Shown here: positions 1-7,754 of the stretch, piece by piece | How positions within the stretch are numbered: the first letter of the stretch is position 1 | How the letters are laid out: each line of letters begins with the position of its first letter | DNA from: CAYRIH01 sp964424375 | GTDB taxonomy: Bacteria > Patescibacteriota > Kazan-3B-28 > UBA10110 | Reading direction: 5' to 3' | Assembly (NCBI GenBank): GCA_964424375.1 | Contig: CAYRIH010000005.1 | Location: 1-51,251, forward strand | Length of the DNA stretch: 51,251 nt | Translations under genes and position numbers: made by a program | The notes under the pieces: model-generated | What the model was told of the DNA's origin: nothing | Seen by the model: only the letters and a program-made list of their open reading frames with translations | Database searches by the model: none

Positions 1-29
1 GCATTATGAAGATTAATTGTTACAAGCAT
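1..29 (-). CDS. Short peptide gene, copy A (cut by window edge)
   Basis: Minus-strand ATG at 27-29 follows GGAGG by 9 nt and reads MLVTINLHN before leaving the window. It is almost identical in DNA to copy C. Function unknown. Called coding because copies A/C and B differ mainly at third codon positions. Confidence 0.5.
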
Positions 30-90
30 AGAGTGATACCTCCATGGTTGTTTTAATATCTTTATTATAACTTATTTAATCCAAAAGGCA

Positions 91-108
91 GGGGCGCCTA
101 AGCGCCCC
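91..108 (-). terminator. Terminator-like hairpin of cassette B
   Basis: GGGGCGC and GCGCCCC arms (7 bp, 4-nt loop). On the minus strand the hairpin is followed by TGCCTTTTGG, a weak U-run. It lies about 70 nt after the stop of peptide copy B and is identical to the hairpin at 301-318. Confidence 0.6.
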
Positions 109-179
109 TTGTCATCCTTCTTCACAGTGTTAGAGCTTTTTCAGTTCCGGTCTTATGAGCCTGGTCTTTTATTGAGTGG

Positions 180-230
180 TTAACCGATTCCTGTGCTCAT
201 AACATTGTGAAGATTAATCGTGACAATCAT
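180..230 (-). CDS. Short peptide gene, copy B (16 aa)
   Basis: Encodes MIVTINLHNVMSTGIG. Compared with copies A and C, the first nine codons differ at four bases: three silent third-position changes and one conservative L-to-I change, the pattern expected under protein-level selection. Here the GGAGG lies 17 nt before this ATG, too far for a normal SD. An in-frame ATG at 252-254 would add eight residues and put GGAGG inside the gene. No hydrophobic membrane segment or Cys. Function unknown; it could be a signalling peptide, leader peptide or antagonist. Confidence 0.5.
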   Translation of the reverse strand: MIVTINLHNVMSTGIG

Positions 231-300
231 AGAGGGTGTTGCGGTGTCCTCCATGATTGTTTTTGATATATTTATTATAACTTATTTAATCCAAAAGGCA

Positions 301-318
301 GGGGCGCCTAAGCGCCCC
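301..318 (-). terminator. Terminator-like hairpin of cassette C
   Basis: Exact copy of the 91-108 hairpin (GGGGCGC and GCGCCCC, loop CTAA), 75 nt downstream of peptide copy C on the minus strand and immediately upstream of the next cassette's -10 region. Confidence 0.6.
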
Positions 319-392
319 TTTCAGGTTTTCTTCACAGCTGCACTGGTACTGGTTGCACGACGGCTTTACTTACACACCCAGAAGATGGGCGC

Positions 393-452
393 TTAGCCGG
401 CGCTTCTTGTGCTCGTACCCGTAGCATTATGAAGATTAATTGTTACAAGCAT
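393..452 (-). CDS. Short peptide gene, copy C (19 aa)
   Basis: Encodes MLVTINLHNATGTSTRSAG. The ATG (450-452) lies 10 nt after GGAGG (463-467), a well-placed SD, which is uncommon in this genome. The TATAAT at 488-493 overlaps the tsaB stop codon, so the cassette begins exactly where tsaB ends. The core shared with copies A and B is M[LI]VTINLHN; the tails are variable and rich in S, T and G. Function unknown. Confidence 0.55.
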   Translation of the reverse strand: MLVTINLHNATGTSTRSAG

Positions 453-488
453 AGAGTAGGTACCTCCATGGTTGTTTTAATATCTTTA

Positions 489-911
489 TTATAACTTATT
501 TTTTGGCTGAGTGATTCTGGGTGACCGACCATATTCTGGCAGAACTTGTTTAAACAATTTACCGGTAGTTTTTAGTTTTAACAGAGATTCTATTCTAACC
601 TTAACATCCCCTGCTATGTTAGCTTTGCCAATCACTGGGATATTTAAACCATAACCAAATGTGTTAGCCACACTGATGCCAACTCGAAGGCCTGTAAAAG
701 AGCCGGGGCCTAAATTAACAGCCACCCATTTTAATTGTTCTGGCTTAATTTTGTTCTTTTTCAATAATTTATCTATATTAGGCAGAAGTTCTTTGGATTG
801 ATTTCTTATAGAGATCCAAGTTTTTATGTCATTGCCGATATTTTTTGCTATACCTATACCAGTTTCGCTTTCTATCGTATCAATAGCCAATATGTATTTT
901 TTATTTATCAT
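489..911 (-). CDS. tsaB: tRNA threonylcarbamoyladenosine biosynthesis protein TsaB (short form)
   Basis: TsaB is a non-catalytic ASKHA-fold partner of TsaD and TsaE in making t6A37 on tRNAs that read ANN codons. The N-terminus (ILAIDTIESETGIGI) and NLGPGSFTGLRVG at about residues 66-78 are family hallmarks. At 140 aa it lacks most of the C-terminal lobe of the usual 220-230 aa protein, but it ends with a YGRSPRIT tail, so it looks like a natural short form rather than a truncation. It lies one base downstream of tsaE on the same strand, so the two are co-transcribed. Family call secure. Confidence 0.9.
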   Translation of the reverse strand: MINKKYILAIDTIESETGIGIAKNIGNDIKTWISIRNQSKELLPNIDKLLKKNKIKPEQLKWVAVNLGPGSFTGLRVGISVANTFGYGLNIPVIGKANIAGDVKVRIESLLKLKTTGKLFKQVLPEYGRSPRITQPKNKL

Positions 912-912
912 T

Positions 913-1326
913 TTAGGATATTTTTATCTTGCGCCGATCATCATTTAAAGTTGATAATTCTATTTTTATAATATCTTTTGGCAGTTGTTTTAATATCTTC
1001 TCAGCCCATTCTATAACCACTATATTATCTCTGGCATTTTCTAAAATTTCATCAATCAAAATATCATTGGGTTCTATACGATACAAATCATAGTGATGTA
1101 GAGCGTAATTTTTTTTAGGTATTTTATAAATCCTTTCTAATATAAAAGTTGGGCTAACTATTTTTTCTTTAATGCCTAAGCCTTTGCCCAAGCCTTGAGT
1201 AAAAGTAGTTTTACCTCCACCTAAATCTGAAATCAAAGCAATGATAGCGGGCGGCTTAATTTGCTTGGCTAGTTTAGCTCCTACTTTCTGGGTTTCTTTA
1301 GCACTATTTGTAATTTGTATGTCCAT
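913..1326 (-). CDS. tsaE: tRNA threonylcarbamoyladenosine biosynthesis ATPase TsaE
   Basis: TsaE is the ATPase that drives the TsaB-TsaD t6A synthase. The 137-aa length is usual. Walker A is at residues 33-41 (SDLGGGKTT), followed by SPTF, LHHYDLYR and VVIEWAEKI, all TsaE signatures. Its start overlaps the end of the upstream surface-protein gene by 23 nt and it abuts tsaB, so translation of all three may be coupled. The pairing of a t6A gene with an exported lamin-tail protein is probably positional only. Confidence 0.95.
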   Translation of the reverse strand: MDIQITNSAKETQKVGAKLAKQIKPPAIIALISDLGGGKTTFTQGLGKGLGIKEKIVSPTFILERIYKIPKKNYALHHYDLYRIEPNDILIDEILENARDNIVVIEWAEKILKQLPKDIIKIELSTLNDDRRKIKIS

Positions 1327-3571
1327 ATCTTTTTATTAGGATAAACATTATCACAGACAAAACTAAGCTAATCAAACTCATCCAACCTAATTTGTATCCT
1401 GTGCCACTAGCAGTTAGATAATCAGTGGCATCTCCTGTTATCCCAGCAAAACTTATGTCATTTGCTTCGCCAGGAGTCATTTCGTCAGACCAAAACCAGT
1501 GGTTATTAGGAGCCAAAACATAAACATAACTCCTTTCGGCAGATCCAGTATAGGTTACCGAATCTATGATATTATCATCAGTATCAAGCAGGTATAATTC
1601 TTCTCCTCCGGAGTTGTTGAGATGTAAACTAGTAACGCTTTGCTCCAATAGTGCATATTGTCCAGGTCCAATAATGACTGAGCCCGTTTGCAATGTGGTT
1701 ATGGTTATAGGTGGCAAGTCCAATGAATTGATAGTGTAACTTCGGCTACTGGCATCTACCAATCTCCAACCCGCAATGTTAACCATTTCTTCTGTAGGGT
1801 TGTATAATTCAATAAATTCGTCTTGCCCAGTCGCTGGGTTTGGTAAAATCTCTGTAATGATTATTTGTTTGGCATAACCTATATTATTTAAAATTTCTTC
1901 CAGGGTAATGATTTCGATTTGATTAGATTCGATTAATGAACTTTGATAGATACCGGTTATAGTAAAAAAGTATTTTGTATTGGGCTCCAGATTTTCTATA
2001 AGATATTCCTCGTCTTTGGCAGATATAGTAACAATTAACTGACCTAACTTCTCTTCTTGTTTGGATTGATAGATAGCCACGTTGTTAATTTTGTTTGATA
2101 CATTGATTGTCCAGATTAATAGTGCGGATGTAGATTCTAGTTCATCAAAATCCAAAGAGAGTTCTATCTCGGTTTCATCTTCCTCCTCTTCTTCTGGCAG
2201 TTCTAAAATATTAACTTGGTTTTTAGTTACTCTTAAGCTCCATTGCCACTGGTCATTTAGTAATGAATAAGAATAACCTTTTTTGGCACTGCCATAGTTA
2301 GGTGTTTCGTCTAGCACATTATTGTCAGGCTGGATTAATCTGACATAATCACCGGTATCATTTAAGGAAATGTGAATTTGAGGCTTATCAAATGATAGAT
2401 ACTGCCCTGCTTCTATAATTAGATCGCTATTGATAGTATACTCGCCTGATCCGCCTGGATATTGATCGTCTAATTTCCAATCTTTTAGGTTTACTGAATT
2501 ACTACCGGTGTTATATAGCTCAATAAATTCATCGTTGCTACTAGTTTCAGGTTTAGGATAAAGTTCGCTAATAATTATGTCATTTGAATATATTATTTCT
2601 TCTTCAAGTTCCGTTATATTGAGCGCATTTACCAAAACTCCTTCCTGTTCATCTGGGTTGATAACCACTAAATCCCAGTTGCCTGTAACAGCTCCCGAGA
2701 GATCAAATCGAGCTGAGTCTACAATAGTTGAACTGGCCACATGAACGTTGGTAGCTGTTATTGATATTGCATCTTGGCGAATCTGGATTTGTATTTCATC
2801 CTCAACAGAGAAATTCTCTCCAGCAATTTCTTCGATTTCTAATATAGTATCAACCAAAGCTTCAACTGGACTGATGCTGTAAATTTCAGGAGGTGGTAAT
2901 TGAGCAGAAGAGTTAGCGGATTTAGGCGTAGCTTTATCAATTACTCCCTCATCTAAATTAATAGCAACAGTTGCTTCATGCCAACTGTCTGGCAAATTGC
3001 CAGGGGCATATATTTCATTTTTTTCCATAGAAGTTTTAGTGTCATTATCGCCAGCCAAGGGAGTGCTACCATCTCCGGCTGTATCAATTAATTCTCCTCC
3101 TTCGTCCCATAGTTCGTTGTATAGTTTGATTGATAGATTACTATTAGACAAAGTAATAGAGCTATCTATATAATCTGGTTCTATATTTAAAACTGATAAT
3201 TCTTCTATTTCTCCATCTCCAAAATTATAATCTTGGGCATTATGGGCTATTAAAAAATATCCCTCGGCTGGAATGATAGTATTTTGAGGATTATCAATAT
3301 CGTTTATAATTTCCAACATTAAGACTTCATTACTGCCATCACCGCTGGTGTCTTTGGTAATTTGCCAGCCTGTCAGATCAATATCTTCACTAGTAGTGTT
3401 TTTTAATTCTATCCATTCATCTTGATTTGAGCTGGAACTGCCCGCCCAAGTCAGCTCGTTTATAATTATTGGAGGGGTTTCTGTATCAGCTTGTGTATTG
3501 GGCGTATCAAAAAGGATTAATAAACTAACTGCTGATATTAATATCAATACAAAAAGTATCCCCCTTTTCAC
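1304..3571 (-). CDS. Cell-surface protein with three lamin-tail domains
   Basis: A 755-aa exported protein. The GTG start is chosen because AAGGAGG lies 4 nt upstream and the first 29 residues form a signal peptide (MKRGILFVLILISAVSLLIL, then cleavage near NTQA). Three lamin-tail-like modules carry the hallmark [DN]E[WF]IEL.N near residues 35-140, 330-430 and 570-690 (EWIELKN, EFIELYN, EFIELYN). A fibronectin III-like stretch lies at about 465-555. A C-terminal membrane helix at about 728-748 is followed by a short basic tail, so the protein is anchored with its bulk outside. Lamin-tail domains in bacteria are linked to surface adhesion or nucleic-acid-associated proteins; the ligand is unknown here. 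Confidence 0.85.
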   Translation of the reverse strand: MKRGILFVLILISAVSLLILFDTPNTQADTETPPIIINELTWAGSSSSNQDEWIELKNTTSEDIDLTGWQITKDTSGDGSNEVLMLEIINDIDNPQNTIIPAEGYFLIAHNAQDYNFGDGEIEELSVLNIEPDYIDSSITLSNSNLSIKLYNELWDEGGELIDTAGDGSTPLAGDNDTKTSMEKNEIYAPGNLPDSWHEATVAINLDEGVIDKATPKSANSSAQLPPPEIYSISPVEALVDTILEIEEIAGENFSVEDEIQIQIRQDAISITATNVHVASSTIVDSARFDLSGAVTGNWDLVVINPDEQEGVLVNALNITELEEEIIYSNDIIISELYPKPETSSNDEFIELYNTGSNSVNLKDWKLDDQYPGGSGEYTINSDLIIEAGQYLSFDKPQIHISLNDTGDYVRLIQPDNNVLDETPNYGSAKKGYSYSLLNDQWQWSLRVTKNQVNILELPEEEEEDETEIELSLDFDELESTSALLIWTINVSNKINNVAIYQSKQEEKLGQLIVTISAKDEEYLIENLEPNTKYFFTITGIYQSSLIESNQIEIITLEEILNNIGYAKQIIITEILPNPATGQDEFIELYNPTEEMVNIAGWRLVDASSRSYTINSLDLPPITITTLQTGSVIIGPGQYALLEQSVTSLHLNNSGGEELYLLDTDDNIIDSVTYTGSAERSYVYVLAPNNHWFWSDEMTPGEANDISFAGITGDATDYLTASGTGYKLGWMSLISLVLSVIMFILIKRYGHTNYK

Positions 3572-3592
3572 CTCACCTCCTTGTTTATTAAT

Positions 3593-4003
3593 TTATTTTC
3601 CTTTTTTAAGCCGTCTTTTAATATACTGATCAATTGGTGTCAAATTATATGTTTGTTCTATTAATTTTTTTAAGATTCCTCCATTCATTAACATGCTTTG
3701 TTTAACAAAGGATGTGGTGCGAGCTGCATTTTTAGTTCTTTTTTGTATTTCTTGGTAAGTTAAGCCTTCTAACAACATTTTGCCAACAAGTATTCTTCTA
3801 GTTATATCAACTAATTCGCGATTGGTGAGTAAACTTTTTAATAATGGTTTGAGTTGATAAGCAGAGGCTTGTGAAAGTAAATTTGCTAGTTTATTAAAAT
3901 CTTGAGGGTCTAAACAATAATCTCCTATGCCTCCTGTAGTTAGAATCTGATTTTTTGACCCCCTTCTCTCAATTCCTCTCTTAATTTCTCTTTCTGCCAA
4001 CAT
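3593..4003 (-). CDS. TrpR/YerC-family DNA-binding regulator
   Basis: A 136-aa protein with the TrpR/YerC helix-turn-helix: LLTNRELVDITRRI, then LLEGLTYQEIQKRT, then recognition-helix residues AARTTSFVKQSM. YerC-type relatives lack evidence for tryptophan binding, so the effector is unknown. A longer frame reaches ATG 4126, but this would run through a perfect palindrome and promoter. The ATG at 4001-4003 sits 6 nt after TATAAT, suggesting a leaderless start, and is preferred. The palindrome suggests autoregulation. The gene is divergent from rny and 21 nt upstream of the lamin-tail gene, which it may also control. Confidence 0.8.
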   Translation of the reverse strand: MLAEREIKRGIERRGSKNQILTTGGIGDYCLDPQDFNKLANLLSQASAYQLKPLLKSLLTNRELVDITRRILVGKMLLEGLTYQEIQKRTKNAARTTSFVKQSMLMNGGILKKLIEQTYNLTPIDQYIKRRLKKGK

Positions 4004-4004
4004 A

Positions 4005-4041
4005 TATATATTATATACGCTGGCCAGCGTATATGTAAATA
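4005..4041 (-). promoter_or_regulatory. Promoter of the YerC-like gene with operator in the spacer
   Basis: On the minus strand, TTTACA (-35), an 18-bp spacer and TATAAT (-10), then 6 nt to the ATG. The spacer is almost entirely a perfect 22-bp inverted repeat at 4013-4034 (half-site ATATACGCTGG). A repressor bound here would exclude RNA polymerase, so the encoded HTH protein is the natural candidate. Confidence 0.7.
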
Positions 4042-4505
4042 CAACTAGACAATATGCATTAGTTGTTGGGTGTATTGTAAAAATGAGTGTGTTGTAAAAA
4101 GTCGGGGTGTTGTTATTGGATATCAATTTATTGATACTGAGTGATAAATAAATAGTAAATTGATCGATATCGAATAATGAATTGGAGAGAGTTTAACAAT
4201 GATTGGATAGGTTTTTAATGAGGACATAAAGGGAGCTTAACAAGAGTGTAAGAGCCTGGTTTGACATTGAGAAATGGGTAGGGTAAATTAGGATTGTTGT
4301 AGTTTAATTCTCGTAAATTACAGTTAATTGCAACAGTTAATATATCAAGATTTTCAGGTTCCAATCGACTAAATTCAAGTTTAAAACTGTTAAATCAAAT
4401 TATTAAACATCTAATAATTCAATTAGTTAAAACCAGTTTGAGATAGGGGTATTTTGCCCTAATTTTAGTCAAATGGACACCTGATTTTAAATCAGAGGAG
4501 TTTTT
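4042..4505. other. Gene-free divergent intergenic region upstream of rny
   Basis: About 460 bp between the divergent YerC-like gene and rny with no credible ORF. A possible plus-strand promoter is TTGACA at 4261-4266, a 17-bp spacer and TAAATT at 4284-4289. A 15-nt inverted repeat (CTGATTT and AAATCAG) lies at 4481-4495, just before the rny SD, and could affect its translation. Nothing else is recognisable. Confidence 0.4.
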
Positions 4506-6050
4506 ATGACAGTATGGATAACCTATGGGGTATGGCTGCTCTTCGGTATTATAATTGGATATTTAGCCAAGATTTTTATTTCTCAGAGAAAGGTTAGTAA
4601 AGCTGAACAAGAAGCTAATAAGATTATAAAAAGAGCTCAAACCAGACTAGAAGAAGCTGCCAAGCAGGAAAAAGAAATAATTATTAATGCCAAAGGTGAA
4701 GCGGCCAAGATTCGAGAGCGTGCTGATAAAGAAGAACAGCGCAGGAGAGCTGAATTATCTGAATTAGAGAAAAGATTGGGTCAAAAAGATGCTACTTTGG
4801 ATCGTAGAACTGAGGAATTGGATAAAAAGCAGGAAAATATCTTAAAACAAGATGCTGAAATTAAAGAGATTAAGGAAGAAATCCTTAAAATTCGTGGCCA
4901 GCAGGAAGAAAAGCTGGCCAAAGTTGCTAAAATGTCTCGAGACGAAGCTAAAGATATATTGCTTAAAAGGACTGAGAAGGAATCCAAAGAAGATATCTTG
5001 AAAGTAATCGAGAATATCGAGTCTCAAGCCAAAGAAGAAGCAGGAGCTAAGGCCAGAGATATTATTGCTGCAGCTATTCAACGTTATGCTGCAGAAACTG
5101 CAGTTGAGTTAACTACCAATGTAGTTCAATTGCCCTCAGATGATATGAAAGGGCGAGTTATTGGTAAAGAAGGCCGCAATATCCAGGCTTTTGAACGCGC
5201 TACCGGGATTGATTTAATAGTTGATGACACCCCAGGGCTAGTAATTATTTCTGGGTTTGACCCGGTTCGCCGAGCCATTGCCAAAAGTGCTTTAGAAAAG
5301 CTTGTGGCCGATGGTCGTATTCAGCCATCTAGAATTGAAGAAGTGGCCGAAAAAGCTAAAAAAGAGATTAATACTGAAATAAAAAAAGCTGGCGAGGACG
5401 CAGTTTTAGAACTTGGTTTAACCGGACTTCCACCAGACTTAATTAAAATTATTGGGCGTCTTAAATATAGAACGAGCTATGGTCAAAATGTACTCAGGCA
5501 CTCTATTGAAACAAGTCATATAGCTGGTATTATGGCAGCCCAGATTGGTGCAGATGTGCGCTTAACCAAATTGGCAGCTTTATTGCATGATGTAGGCAAA
5601 GCCTTAGATCACGAGTTTGAAGGCACTCATATAGATCTGTCTCGAGACATAGCTGTTAAATATGGTATGCCTAAAGAGGTGATTCAGGCGATAGAAGTTT
5701 CACATGAGGGCTCTGGTGGTCCCAAGAGTGCCATAGATTTTATCTCAATGGCTGCGGATGCTATTTCTGCCTCTAGACCAGGTGGACGCCGCGAGAGTGT
5801 TGAGCAATACATTAAAAGATTGTCAGATTTGGAGAATATTGCCACTGATTTTCCTGGTGTAGCTCAAGCTTATGCCATTCATGCTGGTCGCGAAGTAAGA
5901 ATAATGGTTATTCCGGAAGAAATTGATGATTTGGGAATCAAAAAATTAGCTAAAGAAGTAGCCCAAAAAATAGAGAAAGACATGACTTATCCAGGAACGG
6001 TTAAGGTTAATGTCATCAGAGAACTTAGGGCCGAAGATATAGCTAAATAA
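4506..6050 (+). CDS. rny: Ribonuclease Y
   Basis: Membrane-anchored endoribonuclease that starts mRNA decay in bacteria lacking RNase E. The 514-aa length fits. Order: membrane helix (residues 4-24), long charged coiled coil (about 28-190), KH domain with GRVIGKEGRN near 215, and HD domain with the HD pair at about 360 (ALLHDVGKALDHE), followed by the conserved C-terminal region. A GAGG-type SD precedes the ATG. Monocistronic, with a terminator-like hairpin 37 nt after the stop. Confidence 0.97.
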   Translation: MTVWITYGVWLLFGIIIGYLAKIFISQRKVSKAEQEANKIIKRAQTRLEEAAKQEKEIIINAKGEAAKIRERADKEEQRRRAELSELEKRLGQKDATLDRRTEELDKKQENILKQDAEIKEIKEEILKIRGQQEEKLAKVAKMSRDEAKDILLKRTEKESKEDILKVIENIESQAKEEAGAKARDIIAAAIQRYAAETAVELTTNVVQLPSDDMKGRVIGKEGRNIQAFERATGIDLIVDDTPGLVIISGFDPVRRAIAKSALEKLVADGRIQPSRIEEVAEKAKKEINTEIKKAGEDAVLELGLTGLPPDLIKIIGRLKYRTSYGQNVLRHSIETSHIAGIMAAQIGADVRLTKLAALLHDVGKALDHEFEGTHIDLSRDIAVKYGMPKEVIQAIEVSHEGSGGPKSAIDFISMAADAISASRPGGRRESVEQYIKRLSDLENIATDFPGVAQAYAIHAGREVRIMVIPEEIDDLGIKKLAKEVAQKIEKDMTYPGTVKVNVIRELRAEDIAK

Positions 6051-6086
6051 TTTTTGTGATACAATTCAAATGTTCATGAAACACCC

Positions 6087-6131
6087 ACCCGAGCTATTAG
6101 TTCCTTGTAAAAAGGCAGCTCGGGTACTTTT
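6087..6131 (+). terminator. rny terminator
   Basis: ACCCGAGCT (6087-6095) pairs with AGCTCGGGT (6117-6125), a perfect 9-bp stem, followed by ACTTTTCTT. It lies 37 nt after the rny stop. Confidence 0.75.
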
Positions 6132-6149
6132 CTTGTGTTAATATGTAAC

Positions 6150-6260
6150 TATAATCTCTATTAGGAGGGAATAAATCGTTGCTTTTGCAACACTATTCCC
6201 ACTCTCCCTTTCCCTCTGGTCTGTAATCTCTTTTTGCAAAACCAGAGGGATCCTTTTTTA
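6150..6260 (+). ncRNA. Candidate small RNA of about 98 nt between rny and the M16 gene
   Basis: A TATAAT -10 box at 6150-6155 predicts a start near 6162. The transcript would begin with GGAGGGAATA, which pairs with TATTCCC and CTCC to 6205, and an inner GTTGC/GCAAC hairpin sits within. A textbook terminator follows: CCCTCTGGT (6212-6220) with ACCAGAGGG (6241-6249), then CCTTTTTT. No ORF with a start is present. The unit thus has its own promoter, 5' hairpin and terminator. No known family is recognised; the -35 is weak. Confidence 0.55.
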
Positions 6261-6304
6261 TAAGATACAGAGATTTTTGTTTAAAGTAATGTTGATATTA
6301 GGCA

Positions 6305-6323
6305 GTTAACATGGTATGTTAAC
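6305..6323. promoter_or_regulatory. Distant copy of the MerR-array palindrome upstream of the M16 peptidase
   Basis: Perfect inverted repeat: GTTAACA, 5-nt spacer, TGTTAAC. It has the same arm sequence and spacer length as the array at 9545-10076 and lies 67 bp before the M16 start. It is probably a binding site for the same protein. Confidence 0.6.
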
Positions 6324-6389
6324 CCTCTTGTTAAACCATATGTTTATCCCCTATCCTAGTAATTGTTGTATCTATTAAATATATTTGTA

Positions 6390-7667
6390 ATGCTTAATAT
6401 CAAAAAAATTACTTTGCCTAATAAATTACGGATAATAACTGTGCCGATGAAATCTACAGAAGCAATCACAGTAATTATTATGGCGCGGGCTGGATCTCGG
6501 TATGAAACTAAAGATATCAATGGAATTGCTCATTTTTTAGAGCATATGTTTTTTAAAGGTGGGGAAAGATACCCCACTCCTAGATTAGTAGCTGAAGCTA
6601 TTGATAGTGTGGGCGGATCATTTAATGCTTTTACAGGTGAGGAGTATGCCGGTTATTACATTAAAGTAGCTAAAGAAAAGATAGAATTAGCCTTTGATGT
6701 GCTGTCTGATATGTTATTGAATGCTAAATTTGATGCTGAAGCTCTAAATCGTGAAAGAGGAGTAATTTTAGAAGAATATAATATGTACGAAGATACTCCC
6801 ATGGCGTTAATCCAAGATTTGTTTACCCAAGTTTTATTTGGTGATCAGCCGATAGGTTGGCCAGTAATTGGTAAAAAGCCTGTTATTAATTCTGTTAAGC
6901 GAGAGGATTTTATAGCTTATCAAAATAGATATTATACAGCGTCGAACATTGTGGTATCTGTGGCCGGCAATACAACTTTAACTGAAGTTAAAAAATTGGC
7001 TAAAAAATACTTACCGTTTAGAAAATCTGGCATAAAAAATATGCCACTTTCCTATTCTGCAGCCAGATCTAAACCTAGTAAAAAAATAAAGGTAGTACAT
7101 AAGAAAACAGAACAGGCCCATTTTCAATTAGGAGTACCTTTGTTTGGAGCTCTACACCCCGATAGATATGTTTCTACCGTTCTAGCTGTTATCTTGGGCG
7201 GCGGGATGAGTTCAAGGCTGTTTACAAGCATCAGAGAGCGTCAGGGATTAGCTTATTATGTAGGAGCTAGTGCAAATCACTATACCGATACTGGATATTT
7301 TGTAGTACGAGCCGGAGTAACCGTTTCTAAGATAAATTTAGCCATTAAAACTGTTCTTGATGAATTTAAAGAAATATCTGCAGAGCTAGTTACTCAAAAA
7401 GAACTCAAAAAAGCTAAAGAAAATATGATTGGGAATATGGTGCTAAAGGTCGAAAGCTCAGATGCTGTAGCTACAGGTGTAGCTAGTATGGAGCTATTAT
7501 TTGATAAAATTGAAACTATCCCTGAGATTAAGCGAAAAATCAGAGCTGTGACAGCTAAACAAATTCAAAATTTAGCCAAGCGAATATTTAAAGATAATAA
7601 GTTAGCTTTAGTGGTAATCGGACCTTATAAAAACGATAAAAACATAAAAACTGCATTTAATCTCTAA
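6390..7667 (+). CDS. M16-family zinc peptidase (processing-peptidase-like)
   Basis: A 425-aa insulinase/MPP-like peptidase. The inverted zinc motif HFLEH is at residues 48-52, and the downstream zinc-ligand region (RGVILEEYNMYEDTP) is present, so it should be active. The C-terminal half has the M16 signature GGGMSSRLFTSIRERQGLAYYVGA, used in dimer or half-barrel assembly. The ATG at 6390 is preferred over an upstream in-frame TTG (6363) because the family motif begins right after it. No signal peptide, so it is probably cytoplasmic. An inverted repeat matching the MerR-array site lies upstream. Confidence 0.92.
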   Translation: MLNIKKITLPNKLRIITVPMKSTEAITVIIMARAGSRYETKDINGIAHFLEHMFFKGGERYPTPRLVAEAIDSVGGSFNAFTGEEYAGYYIKVAKEKIELAFDVLSDMLLNAKFDAEALNRERGVILEEYNMYEDTPMALIQDLFTQVLFGDQPIGWPVIGKKPVINSVKREDFIAYQNRYYTASNIVVSVAGNTTLTEVKKLAKKYLPFRKSGIKNMPLSYSAARSKPSKKIKVVHKKTEQAHFQLGVPLFGALHPDRYVSTVLAVILGGGMSSRLFTSIRERQGLAYYVGASANHYTDTGYFVVRAGVTVSKINLAIKTVLDEFKEISAELVTQKELKKAKENMIGNMVLKVESSDAVATGVASMELLFDKIETIPEIKRKIRAVTAKQIQNLAKRIFKDNKLALVVIGPYKNDKNIKTAFNL

Positions 7668-7690
7668 AAATCTAAAAACATACACTTAAT

Positions 7691-7717
7691 AACAGAGGAG
7701 AATTTCCCTTCTCTGTT
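7691..7717 (+). terminator. Hairpin between the M16 and ndk genes
   Basis: AACAGAG pairs with CTCTGTT around a partly paired 13-nt interior. It lies 23 nt after the M16 stop and is followed by an AT-rich stretch containing a TATAAT that may serve ndk. It lacks a clear U-tract, so termination is uncertain. Confidence 0.4.
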
Positions 7718-7754
7718 ATAATATATCCAAATATAATATTAATTTTTAAATTTT

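Larger units (their letters stand above)
1..500 (-). repeat. Tandem array of short-peptide cassettes (three copies visible)
   Basis: Three direct copies of one unit lie at about 1-110, 190-320 and 410-500, all read on the minus strand. Each has a TATAAT -10 box (64-69, 274-279, 488-493), a GGAGG (39-43, 248-252, 463-467) and a short ORF opening with the same nine residues. The two complete units end in the same hairpin. Stretches between ORF and hairpin are not conserved, so the conserved parts are promoter, peptide start and terminator. No good -35 box is visible. The array sits directly downstream of tsaB and runs off the left edge, so more copies may follow. Confidence 0.8.

Noticed and set aside
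4004..4126. N-terminal extension of the YerC-like protein
   Set aside because: It would translate the promoter and the 22-bp palindrome; the family domain starts later.
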